Assembly (NCBI GenBank): GCA_031179305.1
Contig: JAPSHX010000008.1
Location: forward strand, 87,028-151,027
Source of the DNA: Paenarthrobacter sp.
GTDB lineage: Bacteria; Actinomycetota; Actinomycetes; Actinomycetales; Micrococcaceae
Length of the DNA: 64,000 nt
Direction of reading: 5' to 3'
Translations under genes and position numbers: made by a program
The notes under the pieces: model-generated
What the model was told of the DNA's origin: nothing
The model's input: the letters and a program-made list of their open reading frames with translations, nothing else
The model's database searches: none
Part shown: positions 1 through 9,087 of the stretch, piece after piece
Position numbering within the stretch: position 1 is the first letter of the stretch
Layout of the letters: each line of letters opens with the position of its first letter

Positions 1-340
1 GCATTCCGGCGAACGCGGGATCGTCCTCGGTTCCCAGGCCGCGGTCCTCCTCGGGAGCCGAGGGGTTCACACTGACGCGGCGCACGGCCTCCACGTATTC
101 GCGACTGTGCACAGTCAAAAGTTCGACGTCGGTGGCCACCGTGGGCGCTTCAACAGCCACATGTTCGTGGTCAAACAAGCCCAGGGATTCGGCCAGCCGC
201 GCCGTCAGTTCCAGCCGCTGCGGGGCCATGGGATGGCCCGGGCCAAAGTTATAGGCAGTCATGGCTGGATCCCACACCACCGTCGTTGGCAGTGCGGACC
301 GCGTAATGCTGGAAGCTGTTGTTCCAAGCCGTGAGTTCAT
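1..340 (-). CDS. acuC: Acetoin utilization deacetylase AcuC, N-terminal part
   Basis: About 113 N-terminal codons, read on the minus strand and running off the left edge. The protein opens with a short leader, then VVWDPAMTAYNFGPGHPMAP, and carries GLGTEDDPAFAGM near the cut. These are typical of the AcuC branch of the zinc-dependent class I/II histone deacetylase-like family, which deacetylates acetyl-CoA synthetase and similar acyl-lysine proteins. The ATG at 340 is in frame and keeps the conserved VVWDP strand; the ATG at 262 would delete it. No strong ribosome-binding site is visible before either. The catalytic His/Asp residues lie beyond the window. An acs gene occurs 27 kb away, its classical partner substrate. 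Confidence 0.85.
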   Translation of the reverse strand, partial: MNSRLGTTASSITRSALPTTVVWDPAMTAYNFGPGHPMAPQRLELTARLAESLGLFDHEHVAVEAPTVATDVELLTVHSREYVEAVRRVSVNPSAPEEDRGLGTEDDPAFAGM

Positions 341-442
341 CCAGAACAGGCTACCTGAGCCCGGAGGAGCCTACCGCCCGGTTACGCCGCGGGAATAGTG
401 GTTTACTACTCAGGAAAGCTTGTTCAACCGAGGAAGAGCGCT

Positions 443-1876
443 ATGTCTCAAAGCCAGTCGCGGTCCACGAGCCCGACCAACTGGCAACCCAACCAGCAGG
501 AGCGGGAAGGTCTCTGGATCTTCACTCGCGTGCGCGACTTTATTGACAACATTGCCAACACCTCACCCGCCCGTTTGGCACTGACCGTCTTTGCCGTGGT
601 GATCCTTGTTTTTACCGGCTTACTGTCCCTACCCGCCGCTTCTGCGGCGGGCACAGTTACACCCCTGCACCAGTCCATGTTTACGGCGGTCTCCGCTGTC
701 TGCGTCACGGGCCTGACTGTGGTTTCGACCGCCACGCACTGGACCTTCTTTGGTCAGCTCGTTATTTTGGTGGGCATCTTCGTGGGCGGCCTCGGCACGC
801 TGACCCTCGCCTCGCTGCTGGCCCTCATGGTCAGCAAGCGGCTGGGGGTGCGCGGCAAGCTCATCGCACAGGAAGCCATGAACAACGCGGGCAGGCTCGG
901 TGAGGTTGGTACGTTGCTGCGCATCGTCATTGTCACGTCGGTAGTGATTGAGGCCGCTCTGGCCGTGGCCTTGGTCCCTCGCTTTTTGCTCCTGGGAGAA
1001 CCTTTCTGGCAGGCCCTCTGGCATGGTGTTTTCTACGCGATCTCCTCCTTCAACAACGCCGGGTTCACGCCGCACTCGGATGGCATCGTCCCCTATGAAA
1101 CTGACTTGTGGATCCTGGTACCTCTCATGTTGGGCGTTTTCCTCGGCAGCCTGGGCTTCCCCGTGGTGATGGTGCTGCAGCAGAACGGGCTCAACTGGAA
1201 GAAGTGGAACCTCCACACCAAGCTCACCATCCAGGTGTCATTCATCCTGCTCGCGGCAGGCACGGTCCTATGGGCTTTGATGGAGTGGGACAACGTGCGC
1301 ACCATCGGCCACATGGACATGGGCGACAAAGTGATCCATTCATTGTTCGCCTCGGTCATGACGCGCTCGGGCGGCTTTAACCTGGTCGACCAAAACCAGA
1401 TGGAATCCACTACCATGCTCCTCACTGACGCCCTGATGTTCGCCGGTGGCGGCTCCGCGTCCACCGCTGGCGGCATCAAGGTCACCACCATTGCGGTCAT
1501 GTTCCTGGCCATCATGGCCGAAGCCCGCGGCGACGCCGACGTGAAGGTTTACGGCCGTACCATTCCGCAAGGCACCATGCGAGTGGCAATCTCCGTGATC
1601 GTGGCCGGAGCTACCTTGGTATCGGTGGCTGCCTTACTGCTCCTCTCCATCAGTGGCGAGTCGCTGGACCGTGTGCTCTTTGAATCCATCTCCGCCTTCG
1701 CCACCGTGGGACTGAGCACCAACCTCAGTGCCGAGCTGCCGCCGTCGGGCGTTTACGTCTTAACCGCGCTGATGTTCGCCGGCCGTGTCGGCACTGTAAC
1801 CCTCGCGGCCGGCTTGGCCCTGCGCCAACGCAGCCAGCTGTACCACTACCCGGAAGAGAGGCCAATCATTGGCTAG
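443..1876 (+). CDS. TrkH/KtrB-family potassium uptake membrane subunit
   Basis: A 477-residue polytopic membrane protein, the K+-translocating subunit of a Trk/Ktr system. The four pore-loop selectivity glycines of the family are visible, in VCVTGLTV, FNNAGFTP, TRSGGFNL and FATVGLST. The ATG at 443 is preceded by a GAGGAAG ribosome-binding site about 8 nt upstream; an in-frame ATG at 398 has none and would add a non-conserved leader. The stop overlaps the downstream regulatory subunit by 8 nt, so the two are probably co-translated. Length and pore motifs fit KtrB/TrkH; which of the two names applies is not decided here. Confidence 0.9.
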   Translation: MSQSQSRSTSPTNWQPNQQEREGLWIFTRVRDFIDNIANTSPARLALTVFAVVILVFTGLLSLPAASAAGTVTPLHQSMFTAVSAVCVTGLTVVSTATHWTFFGQLVILVGIFVGGLGTLTLASLLALMVSKRLGVRGKLIAQEAMNNAGRLGEVGTLLRIVIVTSVVIEAALAVALVPRFLLLGEPFWQALWHGVFYAISSFNNAGFTPHSDGIVPYETDLWILVPLMLGVFLGSLGFPVVMVLQQNGLNWKKWNLHTKLTIQVSFILLAAGTVLWALMEWDNVRTIGHMDMGDKVIHSLFASVMTRSGGFNLVDQNQMESTTMLLTDALMFAGGGSASTAGGIKVTTIAVMFLAIMAEARGDADVKVYGRTIPQGTMRVAISVIVAGATLVSVAALLLLSISGESLDRVLFESISAFATVGLSTNLSAELPPSGVYVLTALMFAGRVGTVTLAAGLALRQRSQLYHYPEERPIIG

Positions 1877-2555
1877 TAGCACAGGGGCATCCAACCGCCC
1901 CGCCCACAACGCACCAGTGCTGGTGATTGGCCTTGGCCGGTTCGGTTCCGCGACGGCTGAGCAACTGGTCAAGCAGGGCCGTGAAGTCCTTGCTATCGAG
2001 CGCGACCGCTCCCTCGTCCAGAAGTGGGCTCCTGTGCTCACGCACGTAGTGGAAGCTGACGCCACCAACATTGACGCCCTGCGCCAGCTTGGTGCCCAGG
2101 AATTCAGCTCGGCAGTGGTGGGTGTCGGCACCTCCATTGAGTCCTCCGTGCTCATCACTGTGAACCTGGTGGACCTGGGCATCCAGCACCTCTGGGTCAA
2201 GGCCATCACCCCCTCGCACGGCAAGATCCTCACCCGGATCGGCGCCAACCACGTCATCTACCCGGAGGCCGACGCCGGCGTCCGCGCAGCCCACCTGGTG
2301 TCCGGCCGGATGCTCGACTTCATCGAGTTCGACGACGACTACGCGATCGTCAAAATGTACCCGCCTAAGGAAACAGTGGGCTTCACCCTGGATGAATCCA
2401 AGGTCCGCTCGAAGTATGGCGTGACGATCGTCGGCGTGAAAACCCCGGGCGAGGACTTCACGTATGCGCGGCCGGAAACCAAAGTGTCCGGCCACGACAT
2501 GTTGATCGTGTCCGGACACGTGGACTTGCTGGAGCGCTTCGCGGCGCGGCCATAG
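1869..2555 (+). CDS. TrkA/KtrA-family potassium uptake regulatory subunit (RCK domains)
   Basis: A 228-residue cytoplasmic gating protein with an N-terminal RCK (Rossmann, nucleotide-binding) domain. The GLGRFG dinucleotide loop is at about residues 19-24, with an acidic residue at the end of the second strand (AIERD). A C-terminal RCK_C domain follows. KtrA-type rings bind ATP/ADP or NAD(H) and open the TrkH/KtrB pore. The start is the TTG at 1869, served by AGAGAGG 7 nt upstream inside the trkH-like gene. The overlap with that gene supports a two-subunit transporter made from one mRNA. Confidence 0.9.
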   Translation: MASSTGASNRPAHNAPVLVIGLGRFGSATAEQLVKQGREVLAIERDRSLVQKWAPVLTHVVEADATNIDALRQLGAQEFSSAVVGVGTSIESSVLITVNLVDLGIQHLWVKAITPSHGKILTRIGANHVIYPEADAGVRAAHLVSGRMLDFIEFDDDYAIVKMYPPKETVGFTLDESKVRSKYGVTIVGVKTPGEDFTYARPETKVSGHDMLIVSGHVDLLERFAARP

Positions 2556-2599
2556 CGGCAGCGGCCGTAGTGGCAAAGCCGTAGTGCCGCGGCCGTAGC
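2549..2599. repeat. Short degenerate repeat of GGCCGTAG between trkA and proC
   Basis: The last codons of the trkA-like gene and the 45-bp gap to the convergent proC stop contain four imperfect copies of a GGCC(G/A)TAG unit spaced 12-15 bp. No function is evident. It may be slippage-derived sequence or part of a terminator, but I see no clean hairpin with a T-run. Confidence 0.4.
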
Positions 2600-2600
2600 G

Positions 2601-3431
2601 TTAGCCGAGCTGTTTGGTGATTTCTGCTGCCCGGGCGGCTGCCGCGCGGGCGCCGTCGGCGATGATCCTGGGGATCCCGCCGTCGTCGAAAGCCGCAATG
2701 GCGCGCTCGGTGGTGCCGTTGGGGCTGGTGACGGCGACGCGGAGGGCAGAGGGGTTCGCTCCCGGTTCGGCCAACATGAAACCGGCACCTGCCACGGTTT
2801 CGCGGGCAAGCATCACGGAGAGCTCCTCGTCCAAACCAAGCTCGACGCCAGCCGCAGCCATGGCTTCGGCTAGGTAGAACGCGTAGGCCGGGCCGGAACC
2901 GCTGATGGCGGACAGTGCGTCCACTTGTTCTTCCGGAATCTGGACTACCGTGCCGGCACCAGCAAGCGCCTTCTTGGCCTTTTCCAGCTGCTCAGGCGTG
3001 CAATGCGTCCCTGGGGAGACAGATATGACGCCGCGGCCCAGCCTTGCGGGCGTGTTCGGCATGGTGCGGATTACCGGCTGTCCTTCGGGCAACGCAGCCT
3101 CGAGCTGGGCGATGGATACTGCCGCCGCGACGCTGACAACGATCGTGTCCTTCCCCAGCGCGGGGCTGATCTCCCGGGCCAGGTCCAGGATTCCCACCGG
3201 CTTGACGCCCAGGATGACCATGCTGGAGCCTTTGGTAGCCAGCTTGTTGTTGTCCGGCTCTTCCTCGCCTGCGATGGCCATGACCCCGTGGCGCTGGGCG
3301 AGTTCGTCCGCCCGCTCGGCACGGCGGACCGTGGCGACGATGTCGGAAGGGTCCGTCCCTGCGGCAAGCAAGCCTCCCAGGATTGCCTCGTTCATGGATC
3401 CACAGCCAAGGAATGCGATTCGGTTGCTCAT
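2601..3431 (-). CDS. proC: Pyrroline-5-carboxylate reductase
   Basis: A 276-residue enzyme catalysing the last step of proline synthesis, NAD(P)H-dependent reduction of pyrroline-5-carboxylate. The N-terminal Rossmann strand reads IAFLGCGSMNEAI. RTMPNTPA lies at about 124-131, and the C-terminal dimerisation/substrate motif AISGSGPAYAF is typical of ProC. Length matches the family (about 270). The ATG start is preceded by GGAG at 5 nt. It sits alone on the minus strand, 258 bp downstream of a sugar isomerase-like gene with hairpin and palindromic sequence between them, so it likely has its own promoter. Confidence 0.95.
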   Translation of the reverse strand: MSNRIAFLGCGSMNEAILGGLLAAGTDPSDIVATVRRAERADELAQRHGVMAIAGEEEPDNNKLATKGSSMVILGVKPVGILDLAREISPALGKDTIVVSVAAAVSIAQLEAALPEGQPVIRTMPNTPARLGRGVISVSPGTHCTPEQLEKAKKALAGAGTVVQIPEEQVDALSAISGSGPAYAFYLAEAMAAAGVELGLDEELSVMLARETVAGAGFMLAEPGANPSALRVAVTSPNGTTERAIAAFDDGGIPRIIADGARAAAARAAEITKQLG

Positions 3432-3528
3432 GGCTCCATCATTGCAGTTGGCCTTGGCCGGGGCCTAACGAAAACCGGATTCCCAGCTTGCTCCCAAGGT
3501 TATTGCAGGCAGCACTCATTCTTGGCCC

Positions 3529-3544
3529 GTAACTTAGTAGTTAC
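3529..3544. promoter_or_regulatory. Inverted repeat upstream of proC (possible operator)
   Basis: GTAACT and AGTTAC form a perfect 6-bp inverted repeat around a TAGT spacer, about 100 bp upstream of the proC start. Its position between the isomerase hairpin and proC suits a regulator binding site. No regulator is identified. Confidence 0.3.
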
Positions 3545-3592
3545 CTCATTGAGGGTGCGAGTGATGAGGCGGGCATGGGGATGTCCGCCAGC

Positions 3593-3646
3593 AGCACCGG
3601 TGGCCGGGCGGGTTTTCCCCCATTTCCCGATTCGGCCGCCGGTGCT
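3593..3646 (-). terminator. Terminator-like hairpin downstream of the sugar isomerase-like gene
   Basis: AGCACCGGTGGCCG pairs with CGGCCGCCGGTGCT (14 bp, one G-U) around a 26-nt loop, 44 nt beyond the stop of the minus-strand gene at 3690. There is no T-run on either side, so intrinsic termination is uncertain; it could instead be an mRNA 3'-end stabiliser. Confidence 0.4.
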
Positions 3647-3689
3647 TTCGCATTTAAGCACTGCGGACTGCGCGAATCCCGCGCTGCGG

Positions 3690-4523
3690 TTAGTTATCTA
3701 CGCTGCGCAGCAACGGAACGCTAAGGTGCTGCCGGGCAAACCGTAGGGTTTCTGCCAGCATCTCCTCCCGCTCGCCCGCTACCTTCGCCTTGCGGGTTGA
3801 AATCTCGGCCACTACGACGCCGTCGAAACCTGTGGCTGCCAAGTGTTGCAAGGCATCGGCACACTGTTGCGTTCCTGTGCCGGGCACCAGGTGCTCGTCC
3901 TTGCCCGAACCCGAACCGTCGGTGAGGTGGACGTGCCGGAGCTTGTTTCCTAGCGCTTTGATGGCCTCCAAGCTGTTGGCCCCCGCAGTGGCGGCGTGGG
4001 AGAAATCCCACGTGACGTCGTCGTAATCCTGGCCTAAAGGGTCCCAGTGCGGCAGGTAGGCCACAGCCTCGCGTCCACGGACGCGCCACGGGTACATGTT
4101 CTCCACGGCGATACGCACCCGGTACCTCGCCGCGATTTCGCGCACACCCTCCACGAAGTTCTCCGCGTAGTTTGACTGCCAGCGGAACGGCGGGTGGACC
4201 ACCACGGTGTCGCATCCGACGTCCGCGGCCATTTGGCAGGACTTCTCAATCTTGTTCCACGCCGTACCCCACACCTGCTGAGTCAACAACAAGGTGGGGG
4301 CATGGATGGAGACGATCTCCTGGCGGTACCTGTGGCTTAGCTGGATCAAGGCATCCGGGTTCTGGCTCACCGCGTTGTTGGTAACCATCACCTCGACGCC
4401 TTCGTAACCCAGGTCCTGAGCCACCGCGAAGGCGTCGTGGACGCTCAAGGGGTACACCGATGCACTGGACAGCGCCACGGGAATTTTGCGGTCATTCACT
4501 TCAGGTTCGACGTCGTTGCTCAT
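3690..4523 (-). CDS. Sugar phosphate isomerase/epimerase-like TIM-barrel protein
   Basis: A 277-residue protein of the xylose-isomerase-like TIM barrel/AP endonuclease 2 superfamily. Recognisable elements are GYEGVEVMV near the N-terminus, SIHAPTLL, VVVHPPFRW, IAVENMYPW and LRHVHLTDGSGSGKDEHLVPGTG, which carry the His/Glu/Asp metal ligands of the fold. The true substrate is unknown; members range from sugar epimerases to inosose enzymes. The ATG lies one base after the stop of the Ppx/GppA-like gene (TGA G ATG), implying translational coupling. The pairing of this protein with Ppx/GppA is common in actinobacteria and suggests housekeeping rather than catabolism. Confidence 0.8.
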   Translation of the reverse strand: MSNDVEPEVNDRKIPVALSSASVYPLSVHDAFAVAQDLGYEGVEVMVTNNAVSQNPDALIQLSHRYRQEIVSIHAPTLLLTQQVWGTAWNKIEKSCQMAADVGCDTVVVHPPFRWQSNYAENFVEGVREIAARYRVRIAVENMYPWRVRGREAVAYLPHWDPLGQDYDDVTWDFSHAATAGANSLEAIKALGNKLRHVHLTDGSGSGKDEHLVPGTGTQQCADALQHLAATGFDGVVVAEISTRKAKVAGEREEMLAETLRFARQHLSVPLLRSVDN

Positions 4524-4524
4524 C

Positions 4525-5649
4525 TCAGGAGGCCAGCCCGCCTGCCACCGGGGCTGGGATGGGTGTTGGGGACGGTGTGTTTACAGGGACCGGAAATTCT
4601 TTTAGCCCAGGGTGGGGCTCTTCTTCTTCGGGGCGAGCCTTGCCGGCTTCCTTGGCTGCCTTTTTCTTGGCTTTGTCCTTCTTGCGCTTCCCCACATGGG
4701 GTGCCGGATCCAAGGCTTCTTCGAAGACCAACTGGTCCAGTCGGCGCAGGATCAAGCCTTCACGAAGGGCCCAGGGACAGATTTCCATCTTTGGGAATTC
4801 AAAAAGCTCGAGTGCCGCTTCGGCAACGAGCGCGCCTGCCAGCAGCTGGCGTGCCCGGGCGTCGGATACGCCAGGAAGGTACAACCTGTCCTCCACGGTC
4901 ATGGCCGAAATCCGCTGTGCCCACAGCCCCAGGTCTGCTGCATGAAGCTCACGCTTCACGTAGGGTCCTGCAGCACTGGGGGCTGCACCGGCGATCCGTG
5001 CCAAGGAGCGGAACGTTTTGGAGGTTCCTGCCACCAGGTTCGCCCGACCCAACTCGTGGAAATCCCGGACCACTGGTTTCAGCGTGGATCGGATGTAGCG
5101 CCGCAGTTCCTTTACGCTCTTCGCGCTGGGCGGATCATCGTGGAGCCAGTCCCGCGTCAAACGGCTGGCACCCAGCGGAACGGAGGTGGCGTACTCAGGG
5201 AGTTCATCCGTCCCGTACGCCATTTCAAACGAGCCGCCCCCGATGTCCAGGTCCAAGATGGGACCTGCGCCCCATCCGTACCACCGGCGTACGGCGAAGA
5301 AAGTCATGGAGGCTTCTTCACTGCCCGTGAGTTCCTGGAGCGTCACCGTGGTTTCGTGCTTGACCCGGGCCAGAACCTCGGGGCCGTTGGTTGCCTCGCG
5401 AATGGCCGAGGTACAGAAGGCCAGGAGGTCTTCCGCTTTGTGGCTGGCCGCGAACTCCCAGGCTTCCAGGACGAACTCGATGAGCTCGTGCTGACCGGCG
5501 TCGTTGATGTTGCCGTCGCCGTCGAGGTACTGCACCAGCGAAAGGGGGCGCTTGTGGGAAGCGAAAGCCACCGGACGCGCGCCGGGGTGAGCGTCCACCA
5601 GTAGCAGGTGGACGGTGTTGGACCCGATGTCGAGAACGCCAAGACGCAT
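4525..5649 (-). CDS. Ppx/GppA-family phosphatase (exopolyphosphatase-like)
   Basis: A 374-residue member of the ASKHA-fold Ppx/GppA family, which hydrolyses polyphosphate or pppGpp. Motifs seen are LGVLDIGSNTVHLLLVDAH at the N-terminus (phosphate-1 loop), CTSAIREATNG, and DIGGGSFEMAYG (phosphate-2 loop). The last ~70 residues are a Lys/Glu/Pro-rich tail absent from the core family, probably disordered. I chose the ATG at 5649 because the family motif starts right there; an in-frame ATG at 5664 adds five residues. It is upstream of and coupled to the sugar isomerase-like gene. Substrate specificity cannot be read from sequence. Confidence 0.88.
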   Translation of the reverse strand: MRLGVLDIGSNTVHLLLVDAHPGARPVAFASHKRPLSLVQYLDGDGNINDAGQHELIEFVLEAWEFAASHKAEDLLAFCTSAIREATNGPEVLARVKHETTVTLQELTGSEEASMTFFAVRRWYGWGAGPILDLDIGGGSFEMAYGTDELPEYATSVPLGASRLTRDWLHDDPPSAKSVKELRRYIRSTLKPVVRDFHELGRANLVAGTSKTFRSLARIAGAAPSAAGPYVKRELHAADLGLWAQRISAMTVEDRLYLPGVSDARARQLLAGALVAEAALELFEFPKMEICPWALREGLILRRLDQLVFEEALDPAPHVGKRKKDKAKKKAAKEAGKARPEEEEPHPGLKEFPVPVNTPSPTPIPAPVAGGLAS

Positions 5650-5738
5650 TCTGCCATTATTCACCGATTCGAAGCCCGTGAAGCAACTTGGCGACGACGT
5701 TTCGCTGACCGGATGGTTGCCGGCAGCTTGGGCGACCG

Positions 5739-6173
5739 CTATTCGGCGGACTCCCCGGCTTCGTCGGCGCGCTTGAAGTCGCGGCGAATGTTCGCAATGC
5801 CTTCGGGGTCGATTTCGAAGCCGAATTCGCTTCCGGGGTTGATGACCATGCCGAGCTCGTCTCCGATGTTGCCGAGGATCGCTGAACCCATGGTGCCCAG
5901 CACGTGCGGGGCTGCTTCGAGGAAGCGCTCATCCACTCGGCTCGGGTGGCTGAATACTGCCAGAACGGGCTGGCCGTCGGCGTTGGAGAGCACCAGGGGC
6001 TCCACGGAAGAGTCCGGGCCGTCTACGGCTTCCGAACTGACGAGGTAGACCTCGTTGTTCAGGAAAGCGAGGATGACGTCCACCGGGTTCGCGTCCGGTT
6101 GTTCGGCCGAGGCGAGCTTCGCCTCGAGGTCGTTCAAGGGTTCGTTGTCCGGTGACACCGTCTGTTCAGTCAT
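5739..6173 (-). CDS. SseB-family protein
   Basis: A 144-residue acidic cytoplasmic protein with the SseB N-terminal-domain pattern: an FLNNEVYLVSS strand, a central PVLAVFSHPSRV strand, and a GMVINPGSEFGFEIDPEGI C-terminal strand-turn typical of the family. The role of SseB domains in actinobacteria is unknown. It lies 66 bp downstream of topA on the same strand and may be co-transcribed with it. Confidence 0.75.
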   Translation of the reverse strand: MTEQTVSPDNEPLNDLEAKLASAEQPDANPVDVILAFLNNEVYLVSSEAVDGPDSSVEPLVLSNADGQPVLAVFSHPSRVDERFLEAAPHVLGTMGSAILGNIGDELGMVINPGSEFGFEIDPEGIANIRRDFKRADEAGESAE

Positions 6174-6239
6174 GGTTCTACTCGACCACGATGCCGGCCG
6201 GGACGCAATTCGCGAGTGCTGCCCCGGCCGTCATGGTGA

Positions 6240-8963
6240 CTACTTTTTGGCTGTGGCCTTCTTGGCCGGTGCCTTGCGGGTGGTGGTCCGCTTGACCGGC
6301 CCCTTGGCACGCTTTTCTGCCAAAAGCTCGACGGCGCGTTCCCGGGTCAGCTCCTCAAGGGAGGTTGTGCGCGGGACGGTGATGTTGGTAACGCCGTCAG
6401 TGATGTATGGGCCGAAGCGGCCTTCCTTCACCACAATGTTCTTCTCGGAAACAGGATCCGGACCGAACTCAGCCAATGGCGGGACAGCGGCGCGTGCGCC
6501 ACGCTGCTTGGGCTGCGAGTAGATCTCCAAAGCCTGTTCCAAGGTGATCGTGAAGATTTCCTCTTCCGAACCGATGGAGCGGGAGTCAGTGCCCTTCTTC
6601 AGATATGGCCCGAAGCGGCCGTTTTGCACCGTGATGGGGTTGCCTTCCGCATCCTCGCCAAGGACGCGGGGCAGGCTCATGAGCGCGAGGGCCTCATCCA
6701 AGGTGACTGTGTCCACGGTCATGGACTTGAACAGTGACCCGGTACGCGGCTTGGCCTTCACGGGCTTCTTGGGAGGCTTGGGCTTGCCGTTCTTGTAATA
6801 CTCCACCGGCTGGTTGGCCAGCTGTTCCTCGGTCATCTCAGGGATGATCTCGGTGACGTAAGCGCCGTAGCGGCCATTCTTGGCCACGATGGTGTGACCC
6901 GTGTGAGGGTCGGTTCCCAGGACCCGTTCCTCGGGGGCTGCAGTCTCCATGAGCTCTTTGGCTTTGTCAGCCGTGAGTTCGTCCGGAGCGAGTTCCTCGG
7001 GGACGTTGGCCCTTGCCGACTCAACCACTTCACCGGTCTTCGCGTCCAAGGTGGGGATGGAGCTTTCCAAGTACGGACCGAATTTGCCCACACGAAGCGT
7101 GATGCCGTCGGCGATTGGCACTGAGTTGATCTCGCGGGCATCGATTTCGCCGAGGTTGTTCACGATGCTCAGCAGACCGGGATCCGCATCTTCACCGTAG
7201 TAGAAGTGCTTGAGCCAGGCAGCACCCACGGCTTGGCCGTTGGCGATCTTGTCCAAGTCGCCTTCCATGTCTGCCGTGAACTCATAGTCCACATAATCCG
7301 TAAAGTGCTGTTCCAGCAAGCGGATCACAGAGAATGCGATCCAACTGGGAACCAGGGCAGAACCCTGCTTACGAACGTAACCACGGTCCTGGATGGTGGA
7401 GATGGTGGAGGCGTAAGTGGACGGGCGGCCGATCCCCCGCTTTTCCAGCTCAGCGGTCAGCGATGCTTCCGTGTAACGCGGCGGCGGTGACGTTTCATGT
7501 CCGATAGCTACGATGTCCGAAGCCGTCAGGGAATCATCCTTGGCAACGTTCGGCAGGCGACGGGCTTCGTCTGATTCCTCGTCTCCACGGCTCTCGTCCT
7601 TGCCCTCTTCGTAGGCTGCGAGGAAGCCGGGGAAGGTGATCACCGTACCGGAGGCGGAAAATTCGGCGTCGCGACCGTCAGCGGCCACTGCACCGAGGCG
7701 GATGGTTGCCGTAGAACCCTTGGCATCGGCCATCTGCGAGGCGACCGTGCGCTTCCAAATGAGCTCGTACAGGCGGAACTCGTCACCGCTCAGCTGCTTG
7801 GCTACCTGCGCGGGAGTGCGGAAGGAGTCTCCTGCGGGACGGATGGCCTCGTGAGCTTCCTGGGCGTTGGCAGCTTTTTTGGCGTAAACGCGCGGGCTCT
7901 GGGGCACGTACTCGGGACCATAAAGCTCCGAAGCCTGACGGCGGGCAGCTGTCAGGGCTTCATCGCTCAAAGCTGACGAGTCCGTACGCATATAGGTGAT
8001 GTAGCCGTTTTCATACAGGCGCTGGGCAACCTGCATGGTGCTCTTCGACGAGAAGCGGAGCTTACGGCCGGCTTCCTGCTGCAACGTGGAGGTGGTGAAC
8101 GGTGCTGCAGGGCGGCGGGTATACGGCTTGGTATCCACGGAACGGACACGGAAGTCAGCGTTCTCCAGACCGGCAGCCAAGGACGTGGCGAGTTCCTCGT
8201 TGAGGTGCACCACGTTGGAGGAGGTGAGCTGCCCATTGTCGTTGAAGTCCCGGCCGCTGGCTACCTTGGAACCGTCCACGGCGGCAAGTTTGGCCTTGAA
8301 TGAACCCGAATCTGAACCGAACTGACCCGTGAGGTCCCAGTAGGACGCGGCGCGGAATGCCATGCGTTCACGTTCCCGGTCAACCACCATGCGGGTCACT
8401 ACGGACTGGACACGGCCGGCGGACAGTCCCCGGGCGACCTTGCGCCACAGCACGGGGGAAATCTCGTACCCATAGAGGCGGTCAAGAATACGACGTGTTT
8501 CCTGGGCATCCACCAACGCGGTGTCAACATCCCGGAGGTTGTCCATGGCGCGGTGGATGGCTTCCTTGGTGATTTCACCGAAGGTCATGCGGTAGACGGG
8601 AACCTTGGGCTTCAGGACCTCCAGGAGGTGCCACGCGATGGCTTCGCCTTCGCGGTCCCCATCAGTTGCGAGGTAGAGCGCGTCAGCGTCTTTCAGCTGG
8701 GCCTTGAGCTCGGCGACCTTTTTCTTCTTGTCCGGAGAAACAACGTAGTAGGGCTTGAAGTCGTTTTCGACGTCGACAGCGAACTTGCCCAACGAGGTCT
8801 TCTTCAGCTCGGCAGGGAGGTCCGACGGCTGCGGGAGGTCCCGGATGTGGCCGATCGAAGCCTCTACGACGAAGCCCTCGCCAAGGTACTTGGCGATGGT
8901 CTTGCTCTTGGCGGGAGACTCCACGATCACGAGTTTCTTGCCGGTTTTTGCCTTGCTGGGCAC
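6240..8963 (-). CDS. topA: DNA topoisomerase I (type IA)
   Basis: A 907-residue relaxing topoisomerase. The Toprim domain begins LVIVESPAKSKTIAKYLG, the gate region has GLSAGRVQSVV, and YITYMRTDSS carries the catalytic tyrosine at about Y324. The C-terminal half has no Cys4 zinc fingers but several topoisomerase-C repeats with GRFGPYL/GRYGAYV cores, then a Lys/Ala/Thr-rich basic tail, as in mycobacterial and Streptomyces TopA. The start is the GTG at 8963: TAGGAG stands 4 nt upstream, and an in-frame start at 9005 would add a non-conserved leader. Single essential-type gene in a housekeeping run; no cold-shock gene follows it here. Confidence 0.96.
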   Translation of the reverse strand: MPSKAKTGKKLVIVESPAKSKTIAKYLGEGFVVEASIGHIRDLPQPSDLPAELKKTSLGKFAVDVENDFKPYYVVSPDKKKKVAELKAQLKDADALYLATDGDREGEAIAWHLLEVLKPKVPVYRMTFGEITKEAIHRAMDNLRDVDTALVDAQETRRILDRLYGYEISPVLWRKVARGLSAGRVQSVVTRMVVDRERERMAFRAASYWDLTGQFGSDSGSFKAKLAAVDGSKVASGRDFNDNGQLTSSNVVHLNEELATSLAAGLENADFRVRSVDTKPYTRRPAAPFTTSTLQQEAGRKLRFSSKSTMQVAQRLYENGYITYMRTDSSALSDEALTAARRQASELYGPEYVPQSPRVYAKKAANAQEAHEAIRPAGDSFRTPAQVAKQLSGDEFRLYELIWKRTVASQMADAKGSTATIRLGAVAADGRDAEFSASGTVITFPGFLAAYEEGKDESRGDEESDEARRLPNVAKDDSLTASDIVAIGHETSPPPRYTEASLTAELEKRGIGRPSTYASTISTIQDRGYVRKQGSALVPSWIAFSVIRLLEQHFTDYVDYEFTADMEGDLDKIANGQAVGAAWLKHFYYGEDADPGLLSIVNNLGEIDAREINSVPIADGITLRVGKFGPYLESSIPTLDAKTGEVVESARANVPEELAPDELTADKAKELMETAAPEERVLGTDPHTGHTIVAKNGRYGAYVTEIIPEMTEEQLANQPVEYYKNGKPKPPKKPVKAKPRTGSLFKSMTVDTVTLDEALALMSLPRVLGEDAEGNPITVQNGRFGPYLKKGTDSRSIGSEEEIFTITLEQALEIYSQPKQRGARAAVPPLAEFGPDPVSEKNIVVKEGRFGPYITDGVTNITVPRTTSLEELTRERAVELLAEKRAKGPVKRTTTRKAPAKKATAKK

Positions 8964-9087
8964 GGTGCTCCTACAGAAAAAATGTGTAATTGGGCTGGTG
9001 CCCATATTGGCCTAGTTCACCATAGTTTGCAGAATCCTGCGTTTTGGTGCCGGAACCAGGACGGACAATCAAGACCCGGCGGGGCTC

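Noticed and set aside
3432..3689. Possible small HTH or AURKAIP1-type ribosomal protein gene near proC
   Set aside because: Actinobacteria often carry such genes near proC, but no reading frame here has the basic or HTH pattern.
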